In this document: in pieces, positions 54,204 to 63,632 of the stretch | Numbering within the stretch: position 1 is the first letter of the stretch | How the letters are laid out: every line of letters starts with the position of its first letter | Source of the DNA: Dipodascopsis uninucleata var. uninucleata | Taxonomy: Eukaryota; Ascomycota; Lipomycetes; Lipomycetales; Lipomycetaceae | Length of the DNA: 64,000 bases | Direction: 5' to 3' | Assembly (NCBI GenBank): GCA_030568195.1 | Contig: JAJLTO010000021.1 | Location: 1 to 64,000, forward strand | Translations under genes and position numbers: made by a program | The notes under the pieces: model-generated | Told to the model about the DNA's origin: nothing | The model's input: only the letters and a program-made list of their open reading frames with translations | Databases searched by the model: none

Positions 54204-56783
54204 ATGATGACAAATGATCGTGCGATGGCTTCTAATGAGCATAGCGCCGAGATGATGTTGGTTGCTATATCATCCTCCAACTCACCTGCAGCGGTCAGTC
54301 CTGGCCAAGACAATAAAAAGCCTCCAAGGAAGAGACGGCGAATCCCTATATCATGTACGAGCTGTCGGGAACGAAAATTGAAGGTATGCTCAGTCTCTCC
54401 TGAAAGTAATAGTAGATATATCTCGCTCGACTTCGCTATACTGTTGTTGTCGGGGATCGACACTAATGAATATTGACCGAGAATATTTCCCATGCTAGTA
54501 CTTTGACATGAACTGGAACATAATGATACTAACTACGTATAATAGTGTAATCGAATGCAACCATGCTCGACGTGTATCGCTCATGGTACCGTTGATCGTT
54601 GCGCATATGCCGTTCCCTCGTGGACTTCCGCTTCTCAAGACGAGTCAAAAATGGAACAGAATGCCGACTTCGAGACTGTTTTGCAATCTCGACTGTCTCC
54701 TGTGGGCGCTCAGCAGCCGATCGGTAAACTTGATCTGACACAGAGTGCGTACAATACATTGCCTGTGGCTGATAATGGAGCCGTGCAGTCGATCACAATA
54801 TCCGAGCTAAGTGATTTGAAACAAAGAGTAGAGAAACTTGAGAGAATTATGTCCGATATTTCAGAATCAGACAGTAGTTTTCGAACACCATCGTCTATGC
54901 CATCTGAAAGAAACGAAATAGTTCACGGCGACGTAACTGTTAAGAAAAACAGAGTTATTTATATGGGTCCTTTTGTAGGTATCAGCTGTGTTCTCCATGG
55001 TAGAGGCGACAACTATCTTAAGTATATTCAGAAGCCTGAGTGCTTTGCAGCACTGCGCAGCGCACCGAAACTTGATTCTTCTATAAAGCAGGGTCCGTCA
55101 TTAACACCGGAACAGGAGAAGTATATCGAGGGTTTAAGTAATTTTAGAGGCGATGATTTCGTGGATATGTTTCCTCGTTTAGAGCACAAACCGATATGCG
55201 AGTTCCTTTTAAATAGATTTCTATCTAACGTAAATGTCATGTTCCCCATAATGGAGCCTCAGAGGACAAGACAGTTATTTGAAAGATTATGGGAATATAA
55301 ATCAGGTGCAGAATTTAAAACATCGGCTGTAACTTTTGATTCGGTCACGAAGCTCTTGAATGGTCTTCGAAAAGTAGATTTGCGCGTGATCGCACTCATA
55401 CTTATGGTTCTTCGTCTTGGATGGATATCACTGGGTCCAGATTGGAAGCCTTCAGATCATGGGTTTGATGACAGATTAACATTATTCTTTTCTTGGAAAC
55501 TCCAGCCTCTTTCATTCGATATGCTCCGAGAAGCGAATTATTTAAAGAAGCCAGACTTCATTGCTCTTCAAACGCTGATCTGTATACGGCTTGCCGAGTT
55601 TACTTGTTCGGTGCAAGGCGATGGATTTAATTCAGCGGATTCGGCTGGTATGATAGGTCTTATTGGTCAACTTGCGTTGGTTATGGGCCTTCACAAAGAT
55701 CCAGACTCGTTCTACACTCTGCCACCAAAGGAATTGTGGGACAGCTGGCGACGCATCTATTTTCTTGTATTCGTGTTGGATACTGACAGAAGTTTCGATC
55801 TTGGTCTGCCTTTCTCTATAAATCTTGAAAACTCGAATACCGATTTAAGACGCATTAATGATTTTGGCAATGATGTGCCGGAAAATGAGCAACTGTCAAT
55901 TCAATATATATCGTCTATGGTAGATATCATGCTTCTAGTGAGACGCATTATGGGGCATCTGATAAATACTGGTATGCATCTGACTACATACAAGTTCCGA
56001 ACTTTTGTTGAAGATCTCAGAAGATTTGAAGAAGATCATTTAACATCCATTCAAACTTTGATTCAAATGATATACGCTGATGTCCGAGTGTCAATCTCTA
56101 CTCCCAATGATGCTTATGATCTTATCAGGAACGTACATATATTGCTAATATATCTTAGACTTAGACTGGTCTTATTTAGATCATATAATCCAGAGGGTAC
56201 AGCTGAACGTGAGGAACTGAGGAATCTCTTAACAATAAGCATGCTGCGCAGCTTGGATACGATCAATACGTGTATGACACATTCTCAATTGTTTTCAGGT
56301 TTTGAATGGCTTCTAAATTCTATCTGCCTGAGATTTGTTATGTATCCAGCGCTAAGTTTGTTCAGAGAACTATGTCGTGAGAGAATTGAAGAGAATGGTC
56401 GTAAGCTAACTGGCAATGACTGGGAAAGGCCCGATCTCACTTTCAATTATGACATCACTAATGCTTATCAACTGAAAAGAGTTGTCCAGGTTATGCAAAA
56501 TATGAAAAGATGGCTTGTGTTAATGTCCGACTCATACTATAACTCATATCGCTTGAGGAAACGTCTACTAATACTGATTGATATGAATCTGCTTGACTGT
56601 GGTATAACGGTTTCCGACTCCTCTTTGGAAAATGATAATTGTAAATTTCATTATGATGACACAATCCTTAGAAAAGGGCCGCTGGTTCCTTCGAACTATG
56701 CTGGTATGTCTGATGCTGAGTTCGATCTTTGGATGCAGGAATTCATGGAAGAAAATACCTATATGAGCTGGAATGTTGTCTAG
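54204..56783 (+). CDS. Zn2Cys6 transcription factor with fungal-specific domain (two exons)
   Basis: Exon 1 (54204-54383) and exon 2 (54546-56783), joined over a 162-nt intron with GTATGC donor and ATACTAACTAC branch site, give 805 aa. The splice completes the zinc cluster: C51-x2-C54-x6-C61-x5-C67-x2-C70-x8-C79, with basic PRKRRRIP just before. Exon 1 encodes C51 and C54, exon 2 the other four. A linker with a coiled-coil-like region (LSDLKQRVEKLERIM, about residue 160) follows, as in dimeric factors. The middle-homology domain includes ADSAGMIGLIGQLALVMGLHKDP and LWDSWRRIYFLVFVLDTDRSFDLGLP. Immediately downstream on the same strand is the TIM-like isomerase. Its likely targets are discussed in the findings. 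Confidence 0.93.
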
Positions 56784-57201
56784 TAGGACGAGATTTAATA
56801 AGCTGTGAAATATATTGTAACGGTAGTATTGGCGTTGTTTATTGCGAGGCTGTTTGTATATCATAGTTTTCAGTTTAATAGTATCGTGTTGTGTGTAGTT
56901 CTGAAATTTTGTTGCAAGAATGGACTGCTTGGTGTTGATTTGTAGACAATTATTCGTATTATGCTTGCAGTCGCAGCCATATCGGTTTAGACAACGTTTA
57001 ATTATTACGAAATTTAGAGAGAATAAGACAGGTCTTCTAATCTACCTGGAATTTGTTTCCGAAGAATATAGACCTGTTAATTAGACTCTAAATTGACTTA
57101 CCAGAATCTTAGGATGTTGTGAAGTGGCTGTATTTGTAAAACTCACGTGCAAACTCCCAATTGTCTTTAAACACCTGTTTAGGAGCTTACCTACAGATAT
57201 A

Positions 57202-57216
57202 GGGTCAATGTGACCC
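57202..57216. promoter_or_regulatory. GGGTCA-ATG-TGACCC palindrome
   Basis: A perfect six-base inverted repeat with a three-base spacer, lying directly against the CGG-N8-CCG site and 52 bp upstream of TATAAA. It could be a second factor site. Confidence 0.45.
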
Positions 57217-57230
57217 CGGAGAAACGACCG
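57217..57230. promoter_or_regulatory. CGG-N8-CCG site, isomerase promoter
   Basis: CGG-AGAAACGA-CCG is the inverted CGG type bound by Zn2Cys6 dimers. It is 38 bp upstream of TATAAA. The spacer shares five of eight bases with the site upstream of the neighbouring reductase gene (59712-59725). Confidence 0.5.
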
Positions 57231-57267
57231 ATAGCTCGACGACACCTTTTCGCACACGCCATGACAG

Positions 57268-57273
57268 TATAAA
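57268..57273 (+). promoter_or_regulatory. TATA box that favours the second isomerase ATG
   Basis: TATAAA lies only 24 bp before the first in-frame ATG (57297) but 87 bp before the second (57360). Transcription should start downstream of or near the first ATG, so the second is the likelier start. Confidence 0.45.
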
Positions 57274-57359
57274 TCTACTTAACAATCCAACTATATATGG
57301 AACTTCATAACACAGACTGGGTTCCAACTGAAAGGTTTGTGTATAGCAATATAATTAAT

Positions 57360-58166
57360 ATGAATGCGGAAAAAATCTCTGGAAGACAGCCGGTGGTGGG
57401 CATTTCCCTTAAAATGTATTTTAACCCTACTAGATCAATATCATATCTGAAGGACTTTAAGGATCTGAGGGAACATCTTATAGCGAAGAACTCAGAAGCA
57501 AGCATATTCATTGTGCCTGACTTTTTAGCACTGACAGATGCTTGTAAACTACTGCCTCCTGAAGCAGTCGCAGCCCAAGACTGCTGTGCTTACGACGACG
57601 AAGGAGCATATACTGGAGAGATATCGGCGAAGCATTTGGCCGAACTTGGTTGTGGATATGTAGAAGTTGGCCATGCGGAGAGAAGAGCGCTATTTCATGA
57701 AACTGATGAATTAGTGAACCAGAAGGTTCGGGCATGCATTCGCAATGGCCTTACTCCTCTTCTATGTGTCGGCGAGAAAGAGCAGCCAGCTGATAGTGGC
57801 TTATCAATGGACGATGCAATTCAGTTTTGTGTCGAACAGATCGTGTCTGCGACGGCAGGAATCTCTGAGGATTCACCAATTATTGTCGCCTATGAACCTG
57901 TTTGGGCAATCGGAAAACCCAAGCCTGCTCCAATATCGCATACGAACGCAGTGTGCGACGGTATTCGTAAATATTTAGACTCCGTCAATAGACATACTTC
58001 GGCTAGAATCATATATGGAGGGTCCGCCAACCCCGGACTCTTCTCCGGCCTCGATACGTCGGCAATAGACGGCATGTTCGTTGGTCGGTTTGGCCATCAA
58101 ATTCAAAATTTCGAAATAATGGTAAATGATGTTAACACTGCTATTATTAAGGGAAAGACTAAATGA
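57360..58166 (+). CDS. TIM-like isomerase of the bacterial/second type (possible erythrulose-phosphate isomerase)
   Basis: 268 aa from the ATG at 57360; an upstream ATG at 57297 would add 21 residues but is too close to TATAAA. The triosephosphate-isomerase triad is kept: Lys in VGISLKMYF, His in VEVGHAERR and Glu in VAYEPVWAIG (K39, H126, E200 counted from 57297), plus the phosphate-binding IIYGGSANPG. It departs from glycolytic TIM: NWK is replaced by SLKMYF, GHSERR by GHAERR, and loop 6 reads WAIGKPKPAP instead of WAIGTGKTA. These are marks of a TIM subfamily in bacterial polyol operons (EryH-like) and some fungi. The nearby Zn2Cys6 factor and reductase suggest a tetrose-phosphate substrate; glycolytic activity is less likely. 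Confidence 0.85.
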   Translation: MNAEKISGRQPVVGISLKMYFNPTRSISYLKDFKDLREHLIAKNSEASIFIVPDFLALTDACKLLPPEAVAAQDCCAYDDEGAYTGEISAKHLAELGCGYVEVGHAERRALFHETDELVNQKVRACIRNGLTPLLCVGEKEQPADSGLSMDDAIQFCVEQIVSATAGISEDSPIIVAYEPVWAIGKPKPAPISHTNAVCDGIRKYLDSVNRHTSARIIYGGSANPGLFSGLDTSAIDGMFVGRFGHQIQNFEIMVNDVNTAIIKGKTK

Positions 58167-58341
58167 CGGGGGAAAAGGTTTCATGGAGAAATAGTTGTTT
58201 AATTATCTCTATAATAGATTCAAGAATACAAAACTAATTTTAGATTTAACTGTTAAATAAAAGTTAAGAGTCAATTACATTATGACAATGTCCCAGGGCC
58301 ACATGTGGTGGCAGCCTATTATCTAACCAGTAGATATTCAT

Positions 58342-59259
58342 CTATTCGTCATCATGGAAAATAGTAACACCCCAAGATGGCTGGACAATACGTCTCTTTG
58401 TAACCTTGCTGATGCCGTTAATCTTCTCAACATCTTCCGGTGACATAACGAAGTCATTGAAGTTAGCCTCGATACGAGAAGGAGTAACAGATTTTGGAAT
58501 AACAGAAGTACCGCGAGCAACAGCCCATGAGATCAGAACCTGAGCTGGCGTCTTTCCTGTTGCTTCAGCAATTGCCTTAATGACAGGTTCATCTTGGAGA
58601 GGAGCAGAAGTTGATCCAAGAGGAGAATAACCAGTTATGTGAATACCCTTCTCGGTGCAGTATTGGAGAAGCTTGAATTGAGGGTTGTATGGGTGCATTT
58701 CAACCTGGTTAACAGCTGGAACAACAGTAGTAGTCGGAGCGCTCAAAAGCTTCTCCAAGTTAACGATCGAAAAGTTAGACACACCAATTGCCTTGACTTT
58801 TCCAGTCTTCAGAAGTTCCTGCATGCTTGCCCAAGTCTTAATAAAATCCCACTCATCAGCTGGAATAAGATCACGAGATCCATCCTCCTTAGTGGGGAAT
58901 AAAGGATGGTTGCCCTTGGGGTTCATTGGAACGGGCCAATGCATCAAGTAAAGATCGAGATAAGAAGTTCCGAGCTTCTGGAGGGACTCGTCAAGACCCT
59001 CCTCAACACGGGTATGGTAAGTTGACCAGAGCTTGGTGGTCAAAAATATGCTCTCACGAGGAACTCCGGAGTCTTTTATGGCCTTTCCAGCGGATTCCTC
59101 ATTGCCGTAAGCAGCGGCCGAATCAATATGCCTGTAACCTGCCTTCAGGGCAGAAATGACAGCAGTGTAAACTTCAGCATCAGGCGACTGCCAGGTTCCT
59201 AGACCGATTGCTGGGATGGTAGCCCCAGTGTTAAGTTTGAATACTCTTCCAGTTGCCAT
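58342..59259 (-). CDS. GCY1/YPR1-type NADP+ aldo-keto reductase
   Basis: 305 aa. The catalytic tetrad is D46 and Y51 (YRHIDSAAAYGNE), K76 (LTTKLW) and H107 (YLMHWPVP). The coenzyme-binding IPKSVTPSRIEAN follows near residue 260. The overall sequence follows yeast Gcy1 (KTWASMQELLKTGK, AVNQVEMHPYNPQ, YSPLGSTSAPL, VQPSWG), with a one-block insert of about ten residues after the catalytic His as in that subfamily. Such enzymes reduce aldoses and glyceraldehyde or oxidise glycerol, and some act as erythrose reductases. The gene is convergent with the TIM-like gene (175-bp gap). Its upstream region has a CGG-N8-CCG site. Codon use is biased, suggesting good expression. Confidence 0.93.
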   Translation of the reverse strand: MATGRVFKLNTGATIPAIGLGTWQSPDAEVYTAVISALKAGYRHIDSAAAYGNEESAGKAIKDSGVPRESIFLTTKLWSTYHTRVEEGLDESLQKLGTSYLDLYLMHWPVPMNPKGNHPLFPTKEDGSRDLIPADEWDFIKTWASMQELLKTGKVKAIGVSNFSIVNLEKLLSAPTTTVVPAVNQVEMHPYNPQFKLLQYCTEKGIHITGYSPLGSTSAPLQDEPVIKAIAEATGKTPAQVLISWAVARGTSVIPKSVTPSRIEANFNDFVMSPEDVEKINGISKVTKRRIVQPSWGVTIFHDDE

Positions 59260-59695
59260 GGTGTACGCTTAGAATTGATTTTTTATTATTACGGATTGTT
59301 AAGATCGGCTCTATTAGCTTGTTAGCGACAAGTATACTATCGAGTAAAGTAATATACACATGTTCCCAGAGCAATCCATATCCATCGATTCATCTATTCA
59401 TTGATGGAAATTACGCAAACCTGCCAGTTGTCACTCACAATTTGTAGTAAAGACTGTTTCACAGTATCGAAGGTCCTAATAATATAAATTGCAAGGCAAT
59501 GGAAAAGTAGGTAACAGGACACCATCAACTATATATAATCGATCCCATCTGTTCCTGATGATATAATATCTCCATAAGCCTATATCAGAACTACTCCGCT
59601 GAACAGGGTAATGCGAAGGTGGTTTCCCACCTCCGCCGGCAAATCTCAACACAGATTAAGTGGGGGTTTTGTTCTCGCAGGTGAAAGTGCGTATG

Positions 59696-59703
59696 TCACG
59701 TGA
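59696..59703. promoter_or_regulatory. TCACGTGA (Cbf1/bHLH-type) palindrome
   Basis: A perfect eight-base CACGTG palindrome 440 bp upstream of the reductase start and eight bases from the CGG-N8-CCG site. Confidence 0.35.
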
Positions 59704-59711
59704 CTATAATG

Positions 59712-59725
59712 CGGGAAAACAACCG
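59712..59725. promoter_or_regulatory. CGG-N8-CCG site upstream of the reductase
   Basis: CGG-GAAAACAA-CCG, about 453 bp upstream of the reductase start. It has the same half-sites and spacing as the site in the TIM-like gene promoter, with five of eight spacer bases shared (consensus CGG-RRAAACRA-CCG). Confidence 0.45.
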
Positions 59726-61703
59726 CAATCCGAATTTGAGAATGTATTCGGCAAATGAACTGCTTGAACAAAATTTTTGTTACCGTAAGAATAGAACAAT
59801 GGAGAAATAAGTAGCCGGATAAATGTTGCCCAGACAACAACTTTGACCTAACCCAAATATAAGCTGCGATGCATTTTTGCGCGCTGTAGGAAGGGTAAAA
59901 AATAGCAAGCTGAAGAAAGAACAGGAATGGGTGGACTCATTTTATCTGGGGATAGCTTCAGCGTATGCCACTTGCTTCAGGATTACTATCTGTTCTGCTT
60001 ATTGTCTCCCAAGCATATTAAAGGGCTAGAGACCTGTTACTCAATGCTAGGATGCGTTAGAGATACCTTGATAAGAGTGATCTTGCGGTTGTTACCATCA
60101 CGAGTTGATGGTCTCCTAACACTGCCATGTGTACAAGTTTATAGTGCATGTTTGCACCAAACGTGCGCAAAATACATCCCACTGTCTTAAATTTTCTTTC
60201 CTTTTTGCTGAGCTAGTTTCAGGAATGCTGAGATGGTCAGAAACATCAGACTGCAGCCAGCGGGCGCACGAAGTGCTGATGTGGACTGATGAAGACGCGA
60301 CTATGCGAGAAGTGTGAAATATGCTAGTATGGGCATCGTTAAACAAATATGCGTCATGGGTGCTATATGTAGTTGGGTGCACCATACGTGCATGTATATG
60401 GATCCACACACACTGAACAGTATCTGATAGCAGCTGAGTTTTCTCTTCCAAGGCAATGATAAAGAGATAGCAACGTGCTACGGATTCCTTTTTAGAGGCA
60501 ACTAACCTCATTATTCGTATACAAATGGCAACTGGAACCGTTCATACGTTTTATGGATTAGACTGCCACATATCAGAGAGTAAATCGCTACTTTAACGCA
60601 TTAGCTGTATTGTGCGAGCATGTGCCATTACATTGTATATATGCTTCGGCGGTCTCAACATCCATATTTGAAGTGTCTGTGTCTTAGTCTCATTACGACT
60701 ATACTCATTGGTAGAAAGGCAGCCACTAGTGACGGTAACCTAAAAATTTAAACTAAAAGTTTGATTTTCTGGGCAGCTTTAAGATATCTTTGCGGTGCGT
60801 GTTCGTGGTAGCTGGCTATTTTCTTTCATTTATTGATCATTTAAGCGAAGCAACCTGAATTTTAGGGTCCAAGGCACAATATGTGTACTAATTATGTCTA
60901 GTTGATAGACTGCTAATTGATATCGATAAGGTAACGGAAGTTTGCGCTGCTCAAGAAGAGTTCTGATAACAGTTGGTACACGATCAACATATCTCAAAAT
61001 ATCATGCTAGAACAAAGATGGAGTTCATTTGTCCTTGATCATCAAAATGATCTCTTGGCCTGTTCACGTTATACTTTCACTAGAAGCTAGATCGCCGAGA
61101 AATTAGTTGCAAGGCTGGCTGTTTTACGAATAGCCATTTGATATTAGACAGTCAAAAAGAGCACGACCCACACTTTAGTTATATTTAAAGTTTGTGGATG
61201 TTTTAAGCCAGATGCAGTGGTCCATTCAGGAGTTTCGCAGTTCGTTTGCACTGGATAAAGGCGTATCGCTCTTATTCTATATTATACTTACGTCAAAACT
61301 AGACTATCGTTATCATGGCCGAAGTAACATGCGGAATTTTATCTAGCATTTCAATTCTAAATCTCGTTGGTAATAGTCGGAGAACTACCAGCTGAAATCA
61401 ATCGCAAGTCTAATAGGATCCGGATCTGGATAGGTATACTAGATAAGTCGTGAAAGGAAATGTGGGTGAACAGCTGCATAATCGTAGCACATAACCATGT
61501 TTTGCTTGCATAAGTTTTATAATTTGCTCCGCTTATCTTAATCTCTGAAGTATAAGATGTTAAGTGCTGGAGACGACTATATAAGATGCATGTCACATCC
61601 TTGGCTTAGTCTTGGATTATTCTTGTCTTGTATACACACAACCTTTCCTTAAAATAAGCAATCTTAGAATAATATAGAAAAAGCTTTTTTTTAAGTAGCT
61701 ACA

Positions 61704-63368
61704 ATGGCAATCTGGCCTTTCAAACGTGGAAAGGTAGTCACCATGGAGATGATCGCACAGGATCCTACATGTGATCCTTACTACGATCCTCCCGGGTGGA
61801 AACCATCCAAGCTTAGAGAGACTTTGTCTATTTTTTGGGACTCTATCAAGAAACCTCCCGGAGAAAGAAGATATGTTAACAAACTTGATCGTGGTTTACT
61901 TGTCTATCTGATGCTTTCATACATGATCAAAAGTTTGGATCAGAAAAATATTAATAATGCTTTTGTTTCTGGAATGAAAGAAGATCTTAGTCTATACGGA
62001 AACGAGTACAATTATTTTACAACTCTGTTCAATTGTGGCTATTTGATTGGTTCTGTTCCAAATCAGATGTTTCTTAGCTTTATGAGACCGTCGTATCTTA
62101 TTCCAATTCTAGAAACTTTTTGGACTATCTTGGTTATGCTTCAAAGTAGAGCATCATCTGCTAAGTTCCTTTATGTCACTAGATTTTTCCAGGGATTAGC
62201 AGAAAGTGTTTGCTATCCGACAATGATGATGATCATTGGCTCCTGGTACAAGCCAGAGGAAATGGCAAAACGAGTAGTCATTTGGGACATGACGTGGAGT
62301 GGAGCATCTATGTTCTCAGGCTATCTTCAGGCTGCAATATATACTAATCTTAACGGTGCTAGAGGATATGCTGGCTGGCAATGGCTTTTCATTGTTGACG
62401 GATGTATCTCGCTCCCCATTGCTATTGCAGGGTTCTTTTTAATCCCTGATTTCCCCGAAAATACTAGGGCCATCTACATGACCGAGCGTGATAAAATATA
62501 TTCTATAGAGAGAATGAGAAATATTGGTAAAAAGGGTGTGAGGAAAATGACTGTCAAAAGATTTTTCGGAATTTTCCGGTCTTGGCGATGGTGGGCATTT
62601 CTTGTACCGTATTCTGCATATATTACTGGCGCTGGTGATTATATGAATCTATGGTTAGAAGCATTGAATTATAGTGTCGTACTGAAAAATGAACTTCCTA
62701 CTATAGGCAATGCTGTCAGTATTGTTGCTGGATATATATTTGCTGTCATATCAGACATTACACTGTGGCGATGGCAAATTGCCTGCATTTGCTTGCTACC
62801 ATATATCTTTGGTAACTTAATTTTAGGTATTTGGAATGTTCCATTCGGATTGAAGTTTGCTGCCAATGTTATTCCATTTATTGGATCGTCATTTTTCTCT
62901 CAGTTCATGGCCTTTGTATCAGAAGTGTTCCAGGATGATACAGAGCTTCGAGGTTATCTACCCGCTATTGGAAACACTATCTGGTACTGTCAGTATGCGT
63001 GGTTTCCAGTTGTAGCATTTCCAGCAGACAAGGCACCACACTATCCGTGGGGATACTGGGGTGCATTTGCACTTGCGCTCGTTAACTTAGCTGGTATTTA
63101 CGTTTGCCACCTTTTCCACATGCGGGATGTCAGGAAAAGAGGCTTAGTCAAGAATAAAGCAGGTCTTTGGGTTTTACCGGAGGACTTGTATGATACACCT
63201 ATGACAATGTCCCTGGATGACCTTGACGATGGAAATGTAGAACTTTATGGCAATATAAAGGAAAAAAGTCATGCGAATGTTAAAGTAATCGCAGTCGAAG
63301 GCGATGAAGGAGCTGATAATATTCGTCGTAGCTCGGGAGTTGAAGTCTCTCGAGTCCTCACTGAATGA
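61704..63368 (+). CDS. MFS permease, allantoate/pantothenate (ACS) family
   Basis: 554 aa with about 12 membrane segments. The N-terminal cytoplasmic region (WPFKRGK, YYDPPGWKPSKLRE) is followed by LDRGLLVYLMLSYMIKSLDQKNINNAFVSGMKEDL, the usual helix-1 region of Dal5/Seo1/Fen2/Liz1-type anion-cation symporters. Others are FFQGLAESVCYPTMMMIIGSWY and GWQWLFIVDG. The acidic SLDDLDDGNVELYG tail may be a degradation or trafficking signal. Substrate class (vitamin, allantoate, nicotinate, cysteine or dipeptide) is not readable; the helix-1 and loop pattern is closest to Liz1/Fen2 pantothenate or Vht1-like carriers. It is convergent with a related permease. Confidence 0.9.
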   Translation: MAIWPFKRGKVVTMEMIAQDPTCDPYYDPPGWKPSKLRETLSIFWDSIKKPPGERRYVNKLDRGLLVYLMLSYMIKSLDQKNINNAFVSGMKEDLSLYGNEYNYFTTLFNCGYLIGSVPNQMFLSFMRPSYLIPILETFWTILVMLQSRASSAKFLYVTRFFQGLAESVCYPTMMMIIGSWYKPEEMAKRVVIWDMTWSGASMFSGYLQAAIYTNLNGARGYAGWQWLFIVDGCISLPIAIAGFFLIPDFPENTRAIYMTERDKIYSIERMRNIGKKGVRKMTVKRFFGIFRSWRWWAFLVPYSAYITGAGDYMNLWLEALNYSVVLKNELPTIGNAVSIVAGYIFAVISDITLWRWQIACICLLPYIFGNLILGIWNVPFGLKFAANVIPFIGSSFFSQFMAFVSEVFQDDTELRGYLPAIGNTIWYCQYAWFPVVAFPADKAPHYPWGYWGAFALALVNLAGIYVCHLFHMRDVRKRGLVKNKAGLWVLPEDLYDTPMTMSLDDLDDGNVELYGNIKEKSHANVKVIAVEGDEGADNIRRSSGVEVSRVLTE

Positions 63369-63632
63369 ATATATGAATAGTCATGCTTGCGCTCTAGAGA
63401 ATAGAAATATACTTAATATATTTGAACCTCTTTTGATTTTATTTAATGATGTAATGGAGAATTTTTAAGCTTGTCAGGTTGTCATTTGATTTTTAGTAAT
63501 GATATAAAATATGTTTAAATTATTTAGCACTCTTCTTTCATATGCTATAGTTGATTTACGAATTTTTCAACAATCACCAAAGATATTTTAATTATAAAAT
63601 AGCTATAATTCAAATTTTTCTGCGTAATTTCC

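Larger units (their letters stand above)
56784..57359. promoter_or_regulatory. Promoter of the TIM-like isomerase gene
   Basis: About 575 bp between the regulator stop and the preferred isomerase start. It holds two dyad elements (57202-57216 and 57217-57230) followed 38 bp later by TATAAA (57268-57273), a compact regulated-promoter layout. Confidence 0.55.
59260..61703. promoter_or_regulatory. 2.4-kb spacer: reductase promoter and permease upstream region
   Basis: The first 500 bp carry a hairpin AGGTGG-TTTC-CCACCT (59617-59632) beside CCGCCGG (59634-59640), a TCACGTGA palindrome and a CGG-N8-CCG site, so this is the likely reductase control region. The rest holds only unassignable frames, the longest a 131-codon minus-strand frame at 60116-60511. 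TATATAAG near 61579 lies about 125 bp before the permease gene. Confidence 0.45.

Noticed and set aside
60116-60511. 131-codon minus-strand frame
   Set aside because: No recognisable domain and overlapped by a plus-strand frame; not supported as a gene.
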